From: Zoroaster sp. YZ-2022
Taxonomy: Eukaryota; Echinodermata; Asteroidea; Forcipulatida; Zoroasteridae
Assembly: GCA_029582265.1 (NCBI GenBank)
Contig: CM055819.1
Coordinates: 35,223,288 to 35,287,287, forward strand
DNA: 64,000 bases
Direction of reading: 5' to 3'
Every line of letters starts with the position of its first letter. Position 1 is the stretch's first letter. The position numbers and the translations under genes were made by a program. Under the pieces are notes generated by a model that saw only the letters and a list, made by a program, of their open reading frames with translations, did not search any database and was not told where the DNA came from. Shown here piece by piece: positions 55,225 to 64,000 of the stretch.

Positions 55225-56240
55225 ATGATTAGAATAGCTACCCTCAATGTGAACGGTCTGAGGGACAATTTAAAGAGGGAAGTTTTGTTCGAACACCTTT
55301 TACGAGAAAAACATGATATAATTTGTGTCCAAGAAACTCGTAGCAATTTAAAGGATGAAACTTTATGGCGTCAACAATGGGGAGGAGAGATTTACTTTAA
55401 CCATGGTCAAAGAAATTCAAAGGGGTAGCTATACTTTCGAACTGTAAAAGCATAATGCGGACCGACAATTGTATGATAGTGCAATTATGCTTTGAAATGG
55501 CCCAAAATGTTATTATTTTACAAATTTAGGTCACACATTTCAAAATAAGCCAGAAAAGGCCTGGATGGAATGCCATAACTTTGTTATATATTGATAGAGT
55601 AACTATCCGTTGTGACTAGAAATTTACGGCAAATTAGCGCAAATGAAAGCAAATGAAATTTTACACCCCCAAAATACGATTTTTCAGGACGCTGTTTTCA
55701 ACAAAAACGTTGTTTTACGCGCGGCAAAATAGCGCCCTCTGTTGACTGAAAGTAGCCAGCGCGATGCAGCTACTACAATTTTCAATTGACTGAACTTATT
55801 TTTATACAAAATTATCGGCAAAATTTCATGAATGAAGTTTCTGCTGACGTTAAAATACATTTCCTTAGTCCAGAAGAGGTATGTGCAAATTCTTGGTAAT
55901 TTTTATAAATGTTTTGACCTTTTTTTGTACTGAAGTGTACTGATGTCTGGGTCATATAGGGTTTTAAACCACTGTGAGATGTTAATTTGACTGCTATGGG
56001 TACCACAGATCATAGAAACGTTAACTTTCGCCTTAACAAACAAGATACCACCCGTGGACCCGGGAGGTGGGTATGTAGCAATTCCCTTCTAGATGATGAA
56101 CAGTGCAAAACCAGAATTGAATTATTTTGGGGCTACTGGAAAACAAAGAAACATGTTTATGGCAATATTTTAAATTGGTGGGACATGGGCAAAACGAAAC
56201 TAAAAGAAACTAGATATACGTTTTTTGTCACAACAAAAAC
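55225..56240 (+). pseudogene. Tx1/L1-type LINE ORF2 pieces (endonuclease start and a downstream piece)
   Basis: From an ATG at 55,225: RIATLNVNGLRDNLKRE and DIICVQETRS, the first two blocks of an APE-type endonuclease, then a stop in SKG(stop). The pattern goes on briefly in another frame (VAILSNCKS ...) to about 55,525. About 450 bp of unrelated sequence interrupts it. A second piece (55,990-56,230) has DHRNVNFRLNKQDTTRGPG, LLDDEQ and ILNWWDMGKTKLKE, typical of the linker after the endonuclease in Tx1/L1 elements. The reverse transcriptase is absent. Confidence 0.7.
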
Positions 56241-56379
56241 TAGGTGTTCGGTTGAAGTTAAACTGATGACGTCATCAATTCGAAGTGTTGGAGAAAGTCA
56301 AATGTTAACGTCTGTTGAAGTTCTCGCGAGAAGTTTATTTGAAAATACAATACTGAATTTAGAAATTATTTTAATATTA

Positions 56380-59300
56380 AACTTTGACTTCCGGTTTGGA
56401 CAGCAAGTAAAGGTCAAATTGGGGTCACCTTTGTGCAATTATTTTTTGACAATTAACGATCTGTACAATGGTACACAAATTGTGAATTTACCTCTTGTGG
56501 TTGTTGAGATGATTTTTTTTAAATATTAAACTTTGACTTCCGGTTTGGACAGGAAGTAAGGTGAAATTGGGGTCACCTTTATGTAAATATTTTTCGACAA
56601 TTAACAATCTATACAATGGTGCAAAAATGTCAATTTACCTCTTGTGGTTGTTAAGATATGATTTTTTTTTTAAATATTAAACTTTGACTTCCGGTTTGGA
56701 CAGGAAGTAAGGTCAAATTGGGGTCATTTTTGTGTAAACATGTTTCGACAATTAACAATCTATACAATGGCGCAAAAAATGTCAATTTACCTCTTGTGGT
56801 TGTTGAGATAGGATTTTTTTAAATATTAAACTTTGACTTCCGGTTTGGACAGGAAGTAAGGTCAAATTGGGGTCATCTTTTAGTAAATATTTTTGACAAT
56901 TAACGTTTTGTACATTGGTACAAAAATTGTGAATTTACCTCTTGTGGTTGTTCAGATATGATTTTTTTTAAATATTAAAATTTGACTTCCGGTTTGGATA
57001 GGAAGTAAGGTCAAATTGGGGTCATCTTTTTGTAAATATTTTTTGACAATTAATGATCTGTACAATGGTACAAAAATTGTGAATTTACCTCTTGTGGTTG
57101 TTAAGATATGATTTTTTTAAATATTAAAATTTGACTTCCGGTTTGGACAGGAAGTAAGGTCAAAATGGGGTAACCTTTTTGTAAATATTTTTCGACAATT
57201 AACAATCTATACAATGGTACAAAAAATTTCAATTTACCTCTTGTGGTTGTTGAGATATGATTTTTTTTAAATATTAAACTTTGACTTCCGGTTTGGCCAG
57301 GAAGTAAGGTCAAATTGGGGTCATCTTTTTGTAAATATTTTTTGACAATTAACTGTCTGTACAATGGTACACAAATTGTGAATTTACCTCTTGTGGTTGA
57401 GATATGATTTTTTTAAATATTAAACTTTGATTTATCGTAATTCGATATCTGATGACCTAATAATGACGTCACAAATTATGTTTCATCTACGTGTTATGTT
57501 CTAAGTATATGCCAAGTTTCAAGTTCATGTGAAGTTTGCAAGTATATGCCAAGTTTCAAGTTCATGTGAAGTTTGCAAGTATGTGTTTTTTTGTAGACAA
57601 TCGATCCGGAAAAGGAGAAGAAAAAAAAGAAAAAAACTAGATATAAGTTTTTGTCACAACAAAAACTAGGTGTTCGGTTGAATTTAAATGATGACGTCAT
57701 TACTTCGAAGTGTTGGAGAAAGTCAAATGTTAACGTCTGTTGAAGTTCTCGCGAGAAGTTTATTTGAATACAATACAATACTGAATTTAGAAATTATTTT
57801 AATATTAAACTTTGACTTCCGGTTGGGACAGGAAGTAAAGGTCAAATTGGGTGTCATGTTTTTGTAAATACTTTTGACAATTAACGATCTGTACAATGAT
57901 ACAAAAATTTTGAATATACCTCTTGTGGTTGTTGAGATATGATTTGTTTAATATTAAACTTTGACTTCCGATTTGGACAGGAAGTAAGGTCAAATTGGTG
58001 TCACCTTTGTGTAAATATTTTTTGACAATTAACAATCTGTACAATGGTGCAAAAACTGTGAATTTACCTGTTGTGGTTGTTGAGATATGATTTTTTTTAA
58101 ATATTAAACTTTGACTTCCTGTTTGGACAGGAAGTAAGGTCAAATTGGGGTCACCTTTGTGTAAATATTTTTCGCCAATTAACAATCTATACAATGGTGC
58201 AAAAAATGTCCATTTACCTCTTGTGGTTGAGATATGATTTTTTTAAATATTAAACTTTGACTTCCTGTTTGGACAGGAAGTAAGGTCAAATTGGGGTCAC
58301 CTTTATGTAAATATTTTTCGACAATTAACAATCTATACAATGGTGCAAAAATGTCAATTTACCTCTTGTGGTTGTTAAGATATGATTTTTTTTTAAATAT
58401 TAAACTTTAACTTCCGGTTTGGACAGGAAGTAAGGTCAAATTGGGGTCATTTTTGTGTAAACATGTTTCGACAATTAACAATCTATACAATGGCGCAAAA
58501 AGTGTCAATTTACCTCTTGTGGTTGTTGAGATAGGATTTTTTTAAATATTAAACTTTGACTTCCGGTTTAGACAGGAAGTAAGGTCAAATTGGGGTCATC
58601 TTTTAGTAAATATTTTTGACAATTAACGTTTTGTACATTGGTACAAAAATTGTGAATTTACCTCTTGTGGTTGTTCAGATATGATTTTTTTTAAATATTA
58701 AAATTTGACTTCCGGTTTGGATAGGAAGTAAGGTCAAATTGGGGTCATCTTTTTGTAAATATTTTTTGACAATTAATGATCTGTACAATGGTACAAAAAT
58801 TTTGAATTTACCTCTTGTGGTTGTTGAGATAGGATTTTTTTAATATTAAACTTTCACTTCCGGTTTGACAGAAAGTAAGGTCAAATTGGGGTCACCTTTT
58901 TGTAAATATTTTTTGACAATTAACTATCTGTACAGTGGTGCAAAAACTGTGAATTTACCTCTTGTGGTTGTTGAGATAGGATTTTTTTAATATTAAACTT
59001 TCACTTCCGGTTTGACAGAAAGTAAGGTCAAATTGGGGTATAAATATTTTTTGACAATTAACGATCTCTACAATGGTACAAATTTTTTTAAATTTACATC
59101 TTGTGGTTGTTCAGATATGATTTTTGTCAAATTGGGGTCACCTTTTTGTAAATATTTTGGACAATCAACGATCTGTACAATGGTACAAAAATTGTGAATT
59201 TACCTCTTGTGGTTGTTGAGATGATTTTTTTAAATATTAAACTTTGATTTATCGTAATTCGATATCTGATGACGTAATCATGATGTCACAAATTCTGTTT

Positions 59301-59894
59301 CATCTACACATTAGGGTCTAAGTATGTCAATTTCCAAGTTCAAGTGAAGTTTGCAAGTATGTTTTTTGTAGACAATCTATCCGGAGAAGGAGAAGAAAAA
59401 AAAATTAATAAATAAACTTTGACTTCCGGTTTGGACAGTAAGTAAGGTCAAATTGGGGTCACCTTTGTGTAAATATGTTTCGAGAATTAACAATCTATAC
59501 AATGGTGCAAAAAATGTAAATTTACATCTTGTGGTTGTTGAGATAGGATTTTTTTAAATATTAAATTTTGACTTCCGGTTTGGACAGGAAGTAAGGTCAA
59601 ATTGGGGTCACCTTTTTGTAAATATTTTGGACAATTAACGATCTGTACAATGGTACAAATTTTTTTAATTTTCCTCTTGTGGTTGTTGAGATATGATTTT
59701 TTTAAAATATTAAACTTTGACTTCCGGTTTGGACAGCAAGTAAAGGTCAAATTGGGGTCATGTTTTTGTAAATACTTTTGACAATTAACAATCTGTACAA
59801 TGGTGCAAAAACTGTGAATTTACCTCTTGTGGTTGTTGAGATATGATTTTTTTAAATATTAAACTTTGACTTCCGGTTTGGACAGGAAGTAAGG
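56380..59894. repeat. Satellite B, right array, about 150-bp units, about 23 copies
   Basis: Same unit as 14,261-15,257 (ACTTCCGGTTTGGACAGGAA, AAGGTCAAATTGGGGTC, TTACCTCTTGTGGTTG). The spacer with TCGATATCTGATGACCTAAT recurs at 57,430-57,630 and 59,240-59,400. A block near 56,581 is repeated near 58,305 (offset 1,724 bp), showing a higher-order arrangement. The minus-strand open frames of 85-130 codons (LLPVQTGSQ repeats) are by-products. Confidence 0.95.
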
Positions 59895-60070
59895 AGTAGT
59901 GAGGATACGGTGGTTTTTTTCTGAGTGAGAAAAAAAAAGGATATTTTTTAATTCCTTTTTTTGTGTTGAAAAAAAGAGAGAGAGATGATGTCGTGAAAAA
60001 AGAGATGACGTCATAAAAACTTGATGACGCGATCGATTAACTCTTTTTTGTTGTTGATATTTAACTTTAA

Positions 60071-60225
60071 AAATGTTAATTTGTTAGGTAAATCTCTTGG
60101 GTTGTAGTAGAGAGAAAAAATGTAAATTTTGTATTTAAAATGTCATTTTTTAAGATATTAAAAAATAATAAAATGTTAATTTGTTAGGTAAATCTCTTGG
60201 TTAGTATTAGAGAAAAAAAATGTTA
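60071..60225. repeat. Two direct repeats near the left end of the third viral stretch
   Basis: AATGTTAATTTGTTAGGTAAATCTC... appears at about 60,072 and again at about 60,174 (period about 102 bp), each followed by a purine-rich AGAGAAAAAA. Possible subterminal repeat. Confidence 0.7.
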
Positions 60226-60557
60226 AATTTTTTTGGTATTTGAGATGATTTAATGTTGATGATGATGTTATAAAATAACAAAACAAGTTTTGTAAAAAAT
60301 ATTTAACTAAAAACCCTCAGTTTAAAAAAAAATTTCCATAAAAAACCTCAGTTACAAATGAGAAAAAAACAGAAAAAAAATTATGTACATTAGTTTTTTT
60401 TTGTGACAACTCAAGTCTTTTTAGTACATTTTTAGAATTGGGTTATACAGATAAAAAACAACAACCATCTTATTCAGCTACATTTGCTACAGGTTTTTTT
60501 TAGCATTTTATTAAAAATTTCATCTTTAGATAAACAAATTCAGTTTTATGCTCCTTG

Positions 60558-60691
60558 TTGAAAATGAGCCGTTAAAAATCGTTGTTTCAGTAGGTAATTT
60601 GGGAAAGCTTTTTGCTTATATAAAAGACGAAAGCTTGTTAAAGCAAAATGATACTGAGAGTGATCATGACAGTTTTAGTGATGCAAGCTAA
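60558..60691 (+). pseudogene. Unknown small gene remnant
   Basis: A frame reading VENEPLKIVVSVGNLGKLF, then an acidic end (NDTESDHDSFSDAS) and TAA. Upstream (60,430-60,480) a piece reading ELGYTDKKQQPSYSATFATG is in another frame. Not recognised. It sits where the plus-strand genes lie in copies 1 and 2. Confidence 0.3.
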
Positions 60692-60834
60692 ATTTTTAAT
60701 ATTTAATAATTTGAATTTAGCGTTTACATCGTTGGGGCGTATGGTGGGGGTCTATCAGTTGTTTTTACTCGCTCTGTTATGTGTGAAGGAGTATAATAAT
60801 ATTTACTTACATCAAAATTTACTTTAAACTCATA
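60692..60834. promoter_or_regulatory. Diverged counterpart of the intergenic hairpin
   Basis: GGTGGGGGTCTATC, then TTTTTACTCGCTCTG, a short gap and GTGAAGGAGT. Layout and words parallel the ACGGGGGAGGTTTATC ... CCCGCTCCGC hairpin region of copies 1 and 2. The outer stem ACTC/GAGT pairs, with a C-G to T-A change on both sides, but the inner stem is weak. Confidence 0.35.
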
Positions 60835-61085
60835 ACTTTTTTCTACAAGATCTATGACCACTTTTTTTGTTTATTTACATTTTCATTTAGATTTTCTTTA
60901 TCACTACTTGATTTATTACTTTGAGTTTTTTAAAAGTTATTACGGATTTTTTCTTTCATTTTAGAATATTTATCTCGTTCTTCGCATACGAGTACAAATT
61001 AATTTTGAGTAATGACACCGTCTTCGATAGCTTTTGAAACGTAGTTTTCAATCGTGTTAAGTTTAGATAAAGCTACAATTTTAAT
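60835..61085 (-). pseudogene. SKLNTI-type gene, C-terminal part, third stretch
   Basis: EIKIVALSKLNTIENYVSKAIEDGV, a TAA, then CEERDKYSKMKEKIR. This is clearly the relative of the C-terminal half of the genes at 24,378 and 42,720. The N-terminal hydrophobic half is missing; the sequence runs straight into the next gene, so a deletion has joined them. Confidence 0.65.
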
Positions 61086-61633
61086 TTCATCATATCGTAG
61101 CATACACCACTTTCTCTAGAGCCCATTAAATTTAGTTTGATATAGAATTTTACTTTTGGCTCTTTAAAGATGCAGCATAATACGAATGTTAAATACTTTT
61201 GTGTATTTGAAATATTAATATTTAATACTTCTTCCTCAGAGGTAGGAATTCGTAAATGTAAGAGGTTTTTAATAAAAGCTGGGTAACCTTGTACTATTTC
61301 AATTTCATAATCTTCTTCAGTTATTAAGTGACTTTTTACGAACGAATAAGAAATATTTTTACTTGTAAAACCGTTAACATAATATGAATAAAATATCACG
61401 TTTCTACAAACTAAAGTTAAAAAATTAAAAAGATTATTAATATCCTCCATGTTATTATCAAGACGTATAAAAAAAAATTGCGTATTTATATAAAAAAATA
61501 TATAAAACGTTCTGAAAGTTCACTCGATGAAATATGTCCAGTTTTTTCATATATAACGTTGTTTTTATTGTTATGACTTCTAACGGATGAAACATATTTG
61601 CTCACGTAACCAGGCCCGTAAACACTCGCCATA
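61073..61633 (-). pseudogene. MASxYGP-family gene, first of the third stretch
   Basis: The start MASVYGPGYVSKYVSSVRSH at 61,633 continues to VIYEKTGHISSSELSERF, matching the IYKHHGHIDEDVF region of copy 2. After a break, the frame from 61,450 (MEDINNLFNF ... HLRIPTSEEEVLNINISN ... CCIFKEPKVKFYIKL) has the family's C-terminal pattern more weakly. It is fused at its end to the SKLNTI remnant. Confidence 0.5.
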
Positions 61634-61653
61634 TTTATAGTATATATATAAAA

Positions 61654-62086
61654 TTAATTTAACGGTAAAGTTTTAATTTTAATATTATAACAAATTTTAG
61701 AATTTAGAGCGCCAAAAAAGGTCGCTTCGACAAAAACTTTTTGAATATTTCGTATTCTAAAACACATTTCATATCTTAAATGCGCCAACCGTATAATCAT
61801 TACGCGTTGATGAATGTGAAACAAAATTATTCGATTTTGTAAAATGTACAAAAAGAGAGCAGTACGATGGCGCTTCGTTAAACATGTAAAAGGGTAGTTT
61901 AGTCATAGCCCACCATCCGAGTACGACGTTGTATTTTTCAACTAGAGGCACCGTTTGTAAAATTTCATCAGTTTAAATACCCGAAATGTTCATAAATTTC
62001 GATAGATGAAGCTTTTGAAATTTCACCTTCACTACCACTAGACGAAACATATTTGCTCACGTAACCAGGTCCATAAACACTCGCCA
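61654..62086 (-). pseudogene. MASxYGP-family gene, second of the third stretch
   Basis: MASVYGPGYVSKYVSSSGSE from 62,086, then in a shifted frame TVPLVEKYNVVLGWWAMTKL and PFYMFNEAPSYCSLFVHF. After another shift come LRYEMCFRIRNIQKVFVE and ATFFGALNSKICYN. These blocks align in order with the two genes of copy 2 and show that the family spans about 140 residues. At least two frame breaks. Confidence 0.6.
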
Positions 62087-62089
62087 TAT

Positions 62090-62775
62090 TTATATAATTT
62101 CTAGATTTAAAATAATAGGAAAACCGTGATTATGTATATCTCTGCCTTTTGAATCTTTAATTTGAAAGCTAAAGGTGTTAAAAGTATCAAGTTTTAATGT
62201 TTTAAATGTTTTAAATGTTTTAAATGATGGATTTTTATATTCCATATACATACTGTTTCCAAACAATGTGTTTTGCAAGGGAAAAGTGTTTAAACGAGTA
62301 CAAGGTTTACCGTTGTAATAATTATCGGTTGTAGAAATTTGGTCACAATCAATATATAAAATTTTAAAAGGATATACATCGATTCTTTTACTATATTCTC
62401 CTACAGTTAGAAATTCGTTGTGTAACCCGAGTAAATTAGCTAATCCAGATGTAAATTTAACAGATTTATTTTCTTGAGTTAAACTTAACAAGAAAACGCT
62501 TGTTGTTTCATCGATAACCAACGTGATCCAAGGTGTGTCTTTTACTACAATATCTATAATTTCATTAATGTTGTAAAGCCCCGGTTCGACAAACTTGACG
62601 TCATGTGGCTCACCCGTTGTACGATAAATTATTTTTTCTTTCTACGTATGTTGTAATATCCTATCCAAATGTTTGCGCTATGTAATGCTATCGTGAGATT
62701 ACCCTTACGATTATCGATAACGTAGTCTAATTGAACTTGTCCGCCATTTTTTTCAATTTCAAAGGTATGATACAT
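62090..62775 (-). pseudogene. Penton-like minor capsid protein, frameshifted
   Basis: Start MYHTFEIEKNGGQVQLDYVI at 62,775; a break in an A run near 62,637. The main open part from 62,521 has SGLANLLGLHNEFLTVGEYS, YPFKILYIDCDQIS, TFPLQ and the C-terminal FNTFSFQIKDSKGRDIHNHG then PIILNLEI. I recall the late words (LGF..., LYVYCD..., FDTIEIDIKDxxGxxIPF) from the single jelly-roll penton protein of Polintons and adintoviruses, which closes the capsid vertices. No counterpart is seen in copies 1 and 2. The segment KTFKTFKTFK is a small local expansion. Confidence 0.5.
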
Positions 62776-62810
62776 TTTATTATATTAAAGTTATAAAATT
62801 TATATAATAA
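62776..62810. promoter_or_regulatory. Divergent promoter region of the third stretch
   Basis: 35 bp of A/T between the penton-like ATG (minus) and the ATG at 62,811 (plus), with TATAATAAAATG on the minus strand and TATATAATAAATG on the plus strand. Confidence 0.45.
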
Positions 62811-62978
62811 ATGACGTTGCCATTAGCATTCAAGTGTAATTTTACATATCCATACAAACAATCTGGAAATTTTAACGCGCCTTTAAATTTTAACGCCAGC
62901 GATTTAACGAGTTTAAAAATTTACGCCAACGAAACAGAGTCATTTAGCATAACATTCGTTAATGTATTTCCAAAATAT
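62811..62978 (+). pseudogene. Start of an unknown viral gene, cut by a minisatellite
   Basis: About 55 codons (MTLPLAFKCNFTYPYKQSG ... ETESFSITFVNVFPKYA). It then enters a 16-bp repeat, after which the sequence is DNA polymerase. The gene's remainder is lost. Not recognised. Confidence 0.35.
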
Positions 62979-63048
62979 GCACGACGGTCGCACTGCACGA
63001 CGGTCGCACTGCACGACGGTCGCACTGCACGACGGTCGCACTGCACGA
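62979..63048. repeat. 16-bp minisatellite, four units
   Basis: Four tandem units of GCACGACGGTCGCACT lie exactly at the junction of two unrelated viral gene fragments. Confidence 0.95.
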
Positions 63049-63798
63049 CAAATTGTTTACAAATTAATGTTAAATTCTACGTATGGAAAGTTTATACAAA
63101 AACCTCGATTCGAATATACAGATTTTATAGAAAATGCAAAATTTAACGACTATCTTACGACACATTCAGGATCGATAGTAGAATTTAATCGTGTAGGTAA
63201 AAAATTATGGAGAGTTTTAAAAAGTAAAGGTATTGTTGATTCAACAACTTATCCATACATCGGAGCAAAAATTCTAAGCATGAGTAAACGTATAATGAAT
63301 AGATGAAGAGACAAAAAAATGCGTTGAAGATTTTGTTTACTATACGGATACAGATAGTATGTTTATATCGAAAGAAGGAGAAGATATTATAACAAAAAAT
63401 TAAACCTAAACTTTTAACTGAAAGTGGTTTAGGTCGTTTTCACGTTGACTTTGATAAACCAGACAACAAAGAAATTAAAGCTGCTGAATACGCTACTGAG
63501 TCTATATTTCACAGTAAAAAAATAATTATATTGTTGTCTTTTAGATAATAATACGTATCAATATAGAATGAAAGGCGTTCCTAAGAAAATTGTAAAATAT
63601 TACGCCGATAAAGATTTTGAAGGAAATGTTTTAGATCTTTATAAACATTTATAAGAGAATCCGAAAGAATTTGACTCGTGCGAAGCTGATCGATTACAGT
63701 TAAAATTTGATAAAGGAATGAAAATAAGTAGTTTAACAACGTGCGTTAAAGTTATTTCTCCTAGTGGATATGATGAAAAAGTTGGATGTTATTTATAA
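63049..63798 (+). pseudogene. Family B DNA polymerase, C-terminal part, broken
   Basis: The frame from 63,049 has KLMLNSTYGKF (polymerase motif B, Kx3NSxYG class) and IGAKILSMSKRIM. In another frame YYTDTDSMF at about 63,338-63,364 is motif C with both catalytic aspartates. Then GRFHVDFDKPDNKEIKAAEY, a break, TYQYRMKGVPKK (thumb), a TAA at about 63,652, and a C-terminal piece to TAA at 63,796-63,798. This is the protein-primed type found in Polintons and adintoviruses. The exonuclease domain and motif A are missing, probably deleted at the minisatellite. Multiple stops show it is dead. Confidence 0.85.
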
Positions 63799-64000
63799 TA
63801 ATTTTTTAGGTGGATTTTCCGTATCTCGAGGAATAATTTGTAATTCTTCTCTTACAAAACTACGACCAACTCCGTCTAAATAATATAAGAAAGGTTGATT
63901 TACAGCTTTTATAATTTCTCGAATGTTGAATATTGTTATACTCCATATAGGATCGGTTGCGCGTCGTCTCGTATCTTTTTCAGCTCCACCGGGTGTGTAT
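63793..64000 (-). CDS. Probable C-terminus of the Polinton integrase (partial)
   Basis: An open minus-strand frame enters from beyond the window: YTPGGAEKDTRRRATDPIWS, then ITIFNIREIIKAVNQPFLYYL and SFVREELQIIPRDTENPPKK to a stop at 63,793-63,795. I recall RRATDPxWS ... YYLxDG...FVREELQxVP as the tail of integrase-like proteins in invertebrate Polintons, but have not checked this. The stop codon abuts the polymerase stop on the other strand. No stops or shifts in the visible 68 codons. Confidence 0.4.
   Translation of the reverse strand, partial: YTPGGAEKDTRRRATDPIWSITIFNIREIIKAVNQPFLYYLDGVGRSFVREELQIIPRDTENPPKKLL

Larger units (their letters stand above)
59895..64000. mobile_element. Third Polinton-like viral stretch, partial
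   Basis: Begins abruptly inside a satellite B unit with AGTAGTGAGGATACGG and continues past the window end. It holds relatives of three minus-strand genes of copies 1 and 2, a penton-like gene, a DNA polymerase B fragment and a probable integrase tail. Polintons typically have ends beginning with AG, so 59,895 may be the true left end, but the right end is not in view. All genes show damage. It is clearly more diverged from copies 1 and 2 than these are from each other. Confidence 0.65.

Noticed and set aside
57101..59750. Minus-strand LLPVQTGSQ-repeat proteins
   Set aside because: They are translations of satellite B and break at unit variants.

Overview
The window is animal genomic DNA, most likely from a marine invertebrate. 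It is AT-rich and repeat-rich, with long satellite arrays, intron-bearing gene pieces with GT..AG signals, metazoan extracellular domains (PAN/apple, F5/8 type C), CR1-like and Tx1/L1-like LINEs, a PIF/Harbinger transposon, and three stretches of an integrated Polinton/Maverick-type (adintovirus-like) DNA virus. I see no bacterial operon and no rRNA or tRNA gene. I cannot name the species.

Layout. (1) 1-15,257: three satellite arrays end to end (about 262-bp units; 576-bp units; about 150-bp units). (2) 15,258-19,480: mostly non-coding, with a damaged F5/8C exon, a short 66-bp tandem repeat, and two non-autonomous DNA elements. (3) 19,481-35,163: first copy of a large duplicated block. (4) 35,425-35,924: exactly 500 Ns, an assembly gap. 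(5) 37,811-55,161: second copy of the block. (6) 55,162-56,240: LINE remnants. (7) 56,380-59,894: a second, larger array of the 150-bp satellite. (8) 59,895-64,000: a third, more diverged viral stretch that runs out of the window.

Each copy of the block holds about 3 kb of non-coding DNA, a signal-peptide plus PAN-like first exon ending at a GTAAGT donor, a capsid-gene module of a Polinton-like virus, and a Tx1-type LINE ORF1. Without later insertions both copies are about 12.1-12.3 kb. Copy 1 carries a CR1-like LINE (24,704-28,331) inside a viral gene. Copy 2 carries a complete-looking 5,008-bp PIF/Harbinger element (49,567-54,574; TSD TAA; 44-bp perfect terminal inverted repeats) inside the Tx1 ORF1. 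Each copy shows the empty site for the other's insertion.

The viral module in both copies reads: unknown gene (+), zinc-ribbon gene (+), a terminator-like hairpin, a membrane/helical gene (-), two paralogous small genes (-), a membrane-anchored minor virion-type gene (-), then major capsid protein (+), packaging ATPase (+), and three small membrane or basic genes (+). No DNA polymerase, integrase, protease or penton gene is seen in copies 1 and 2. The third stretch has the complementary set: relatives of the minus-strand genes, a penton-like gene, the C-terminal part of a family B DNA polymerase and, convergent with it, a probable integrase tail. Nearly every viral gene carries stops or frameshifts, several shared by both copies, so these are decaying fossils. 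Names of the small viral genes rest on remembered similarity to proteins of invertebrate Polintons, not on a search.
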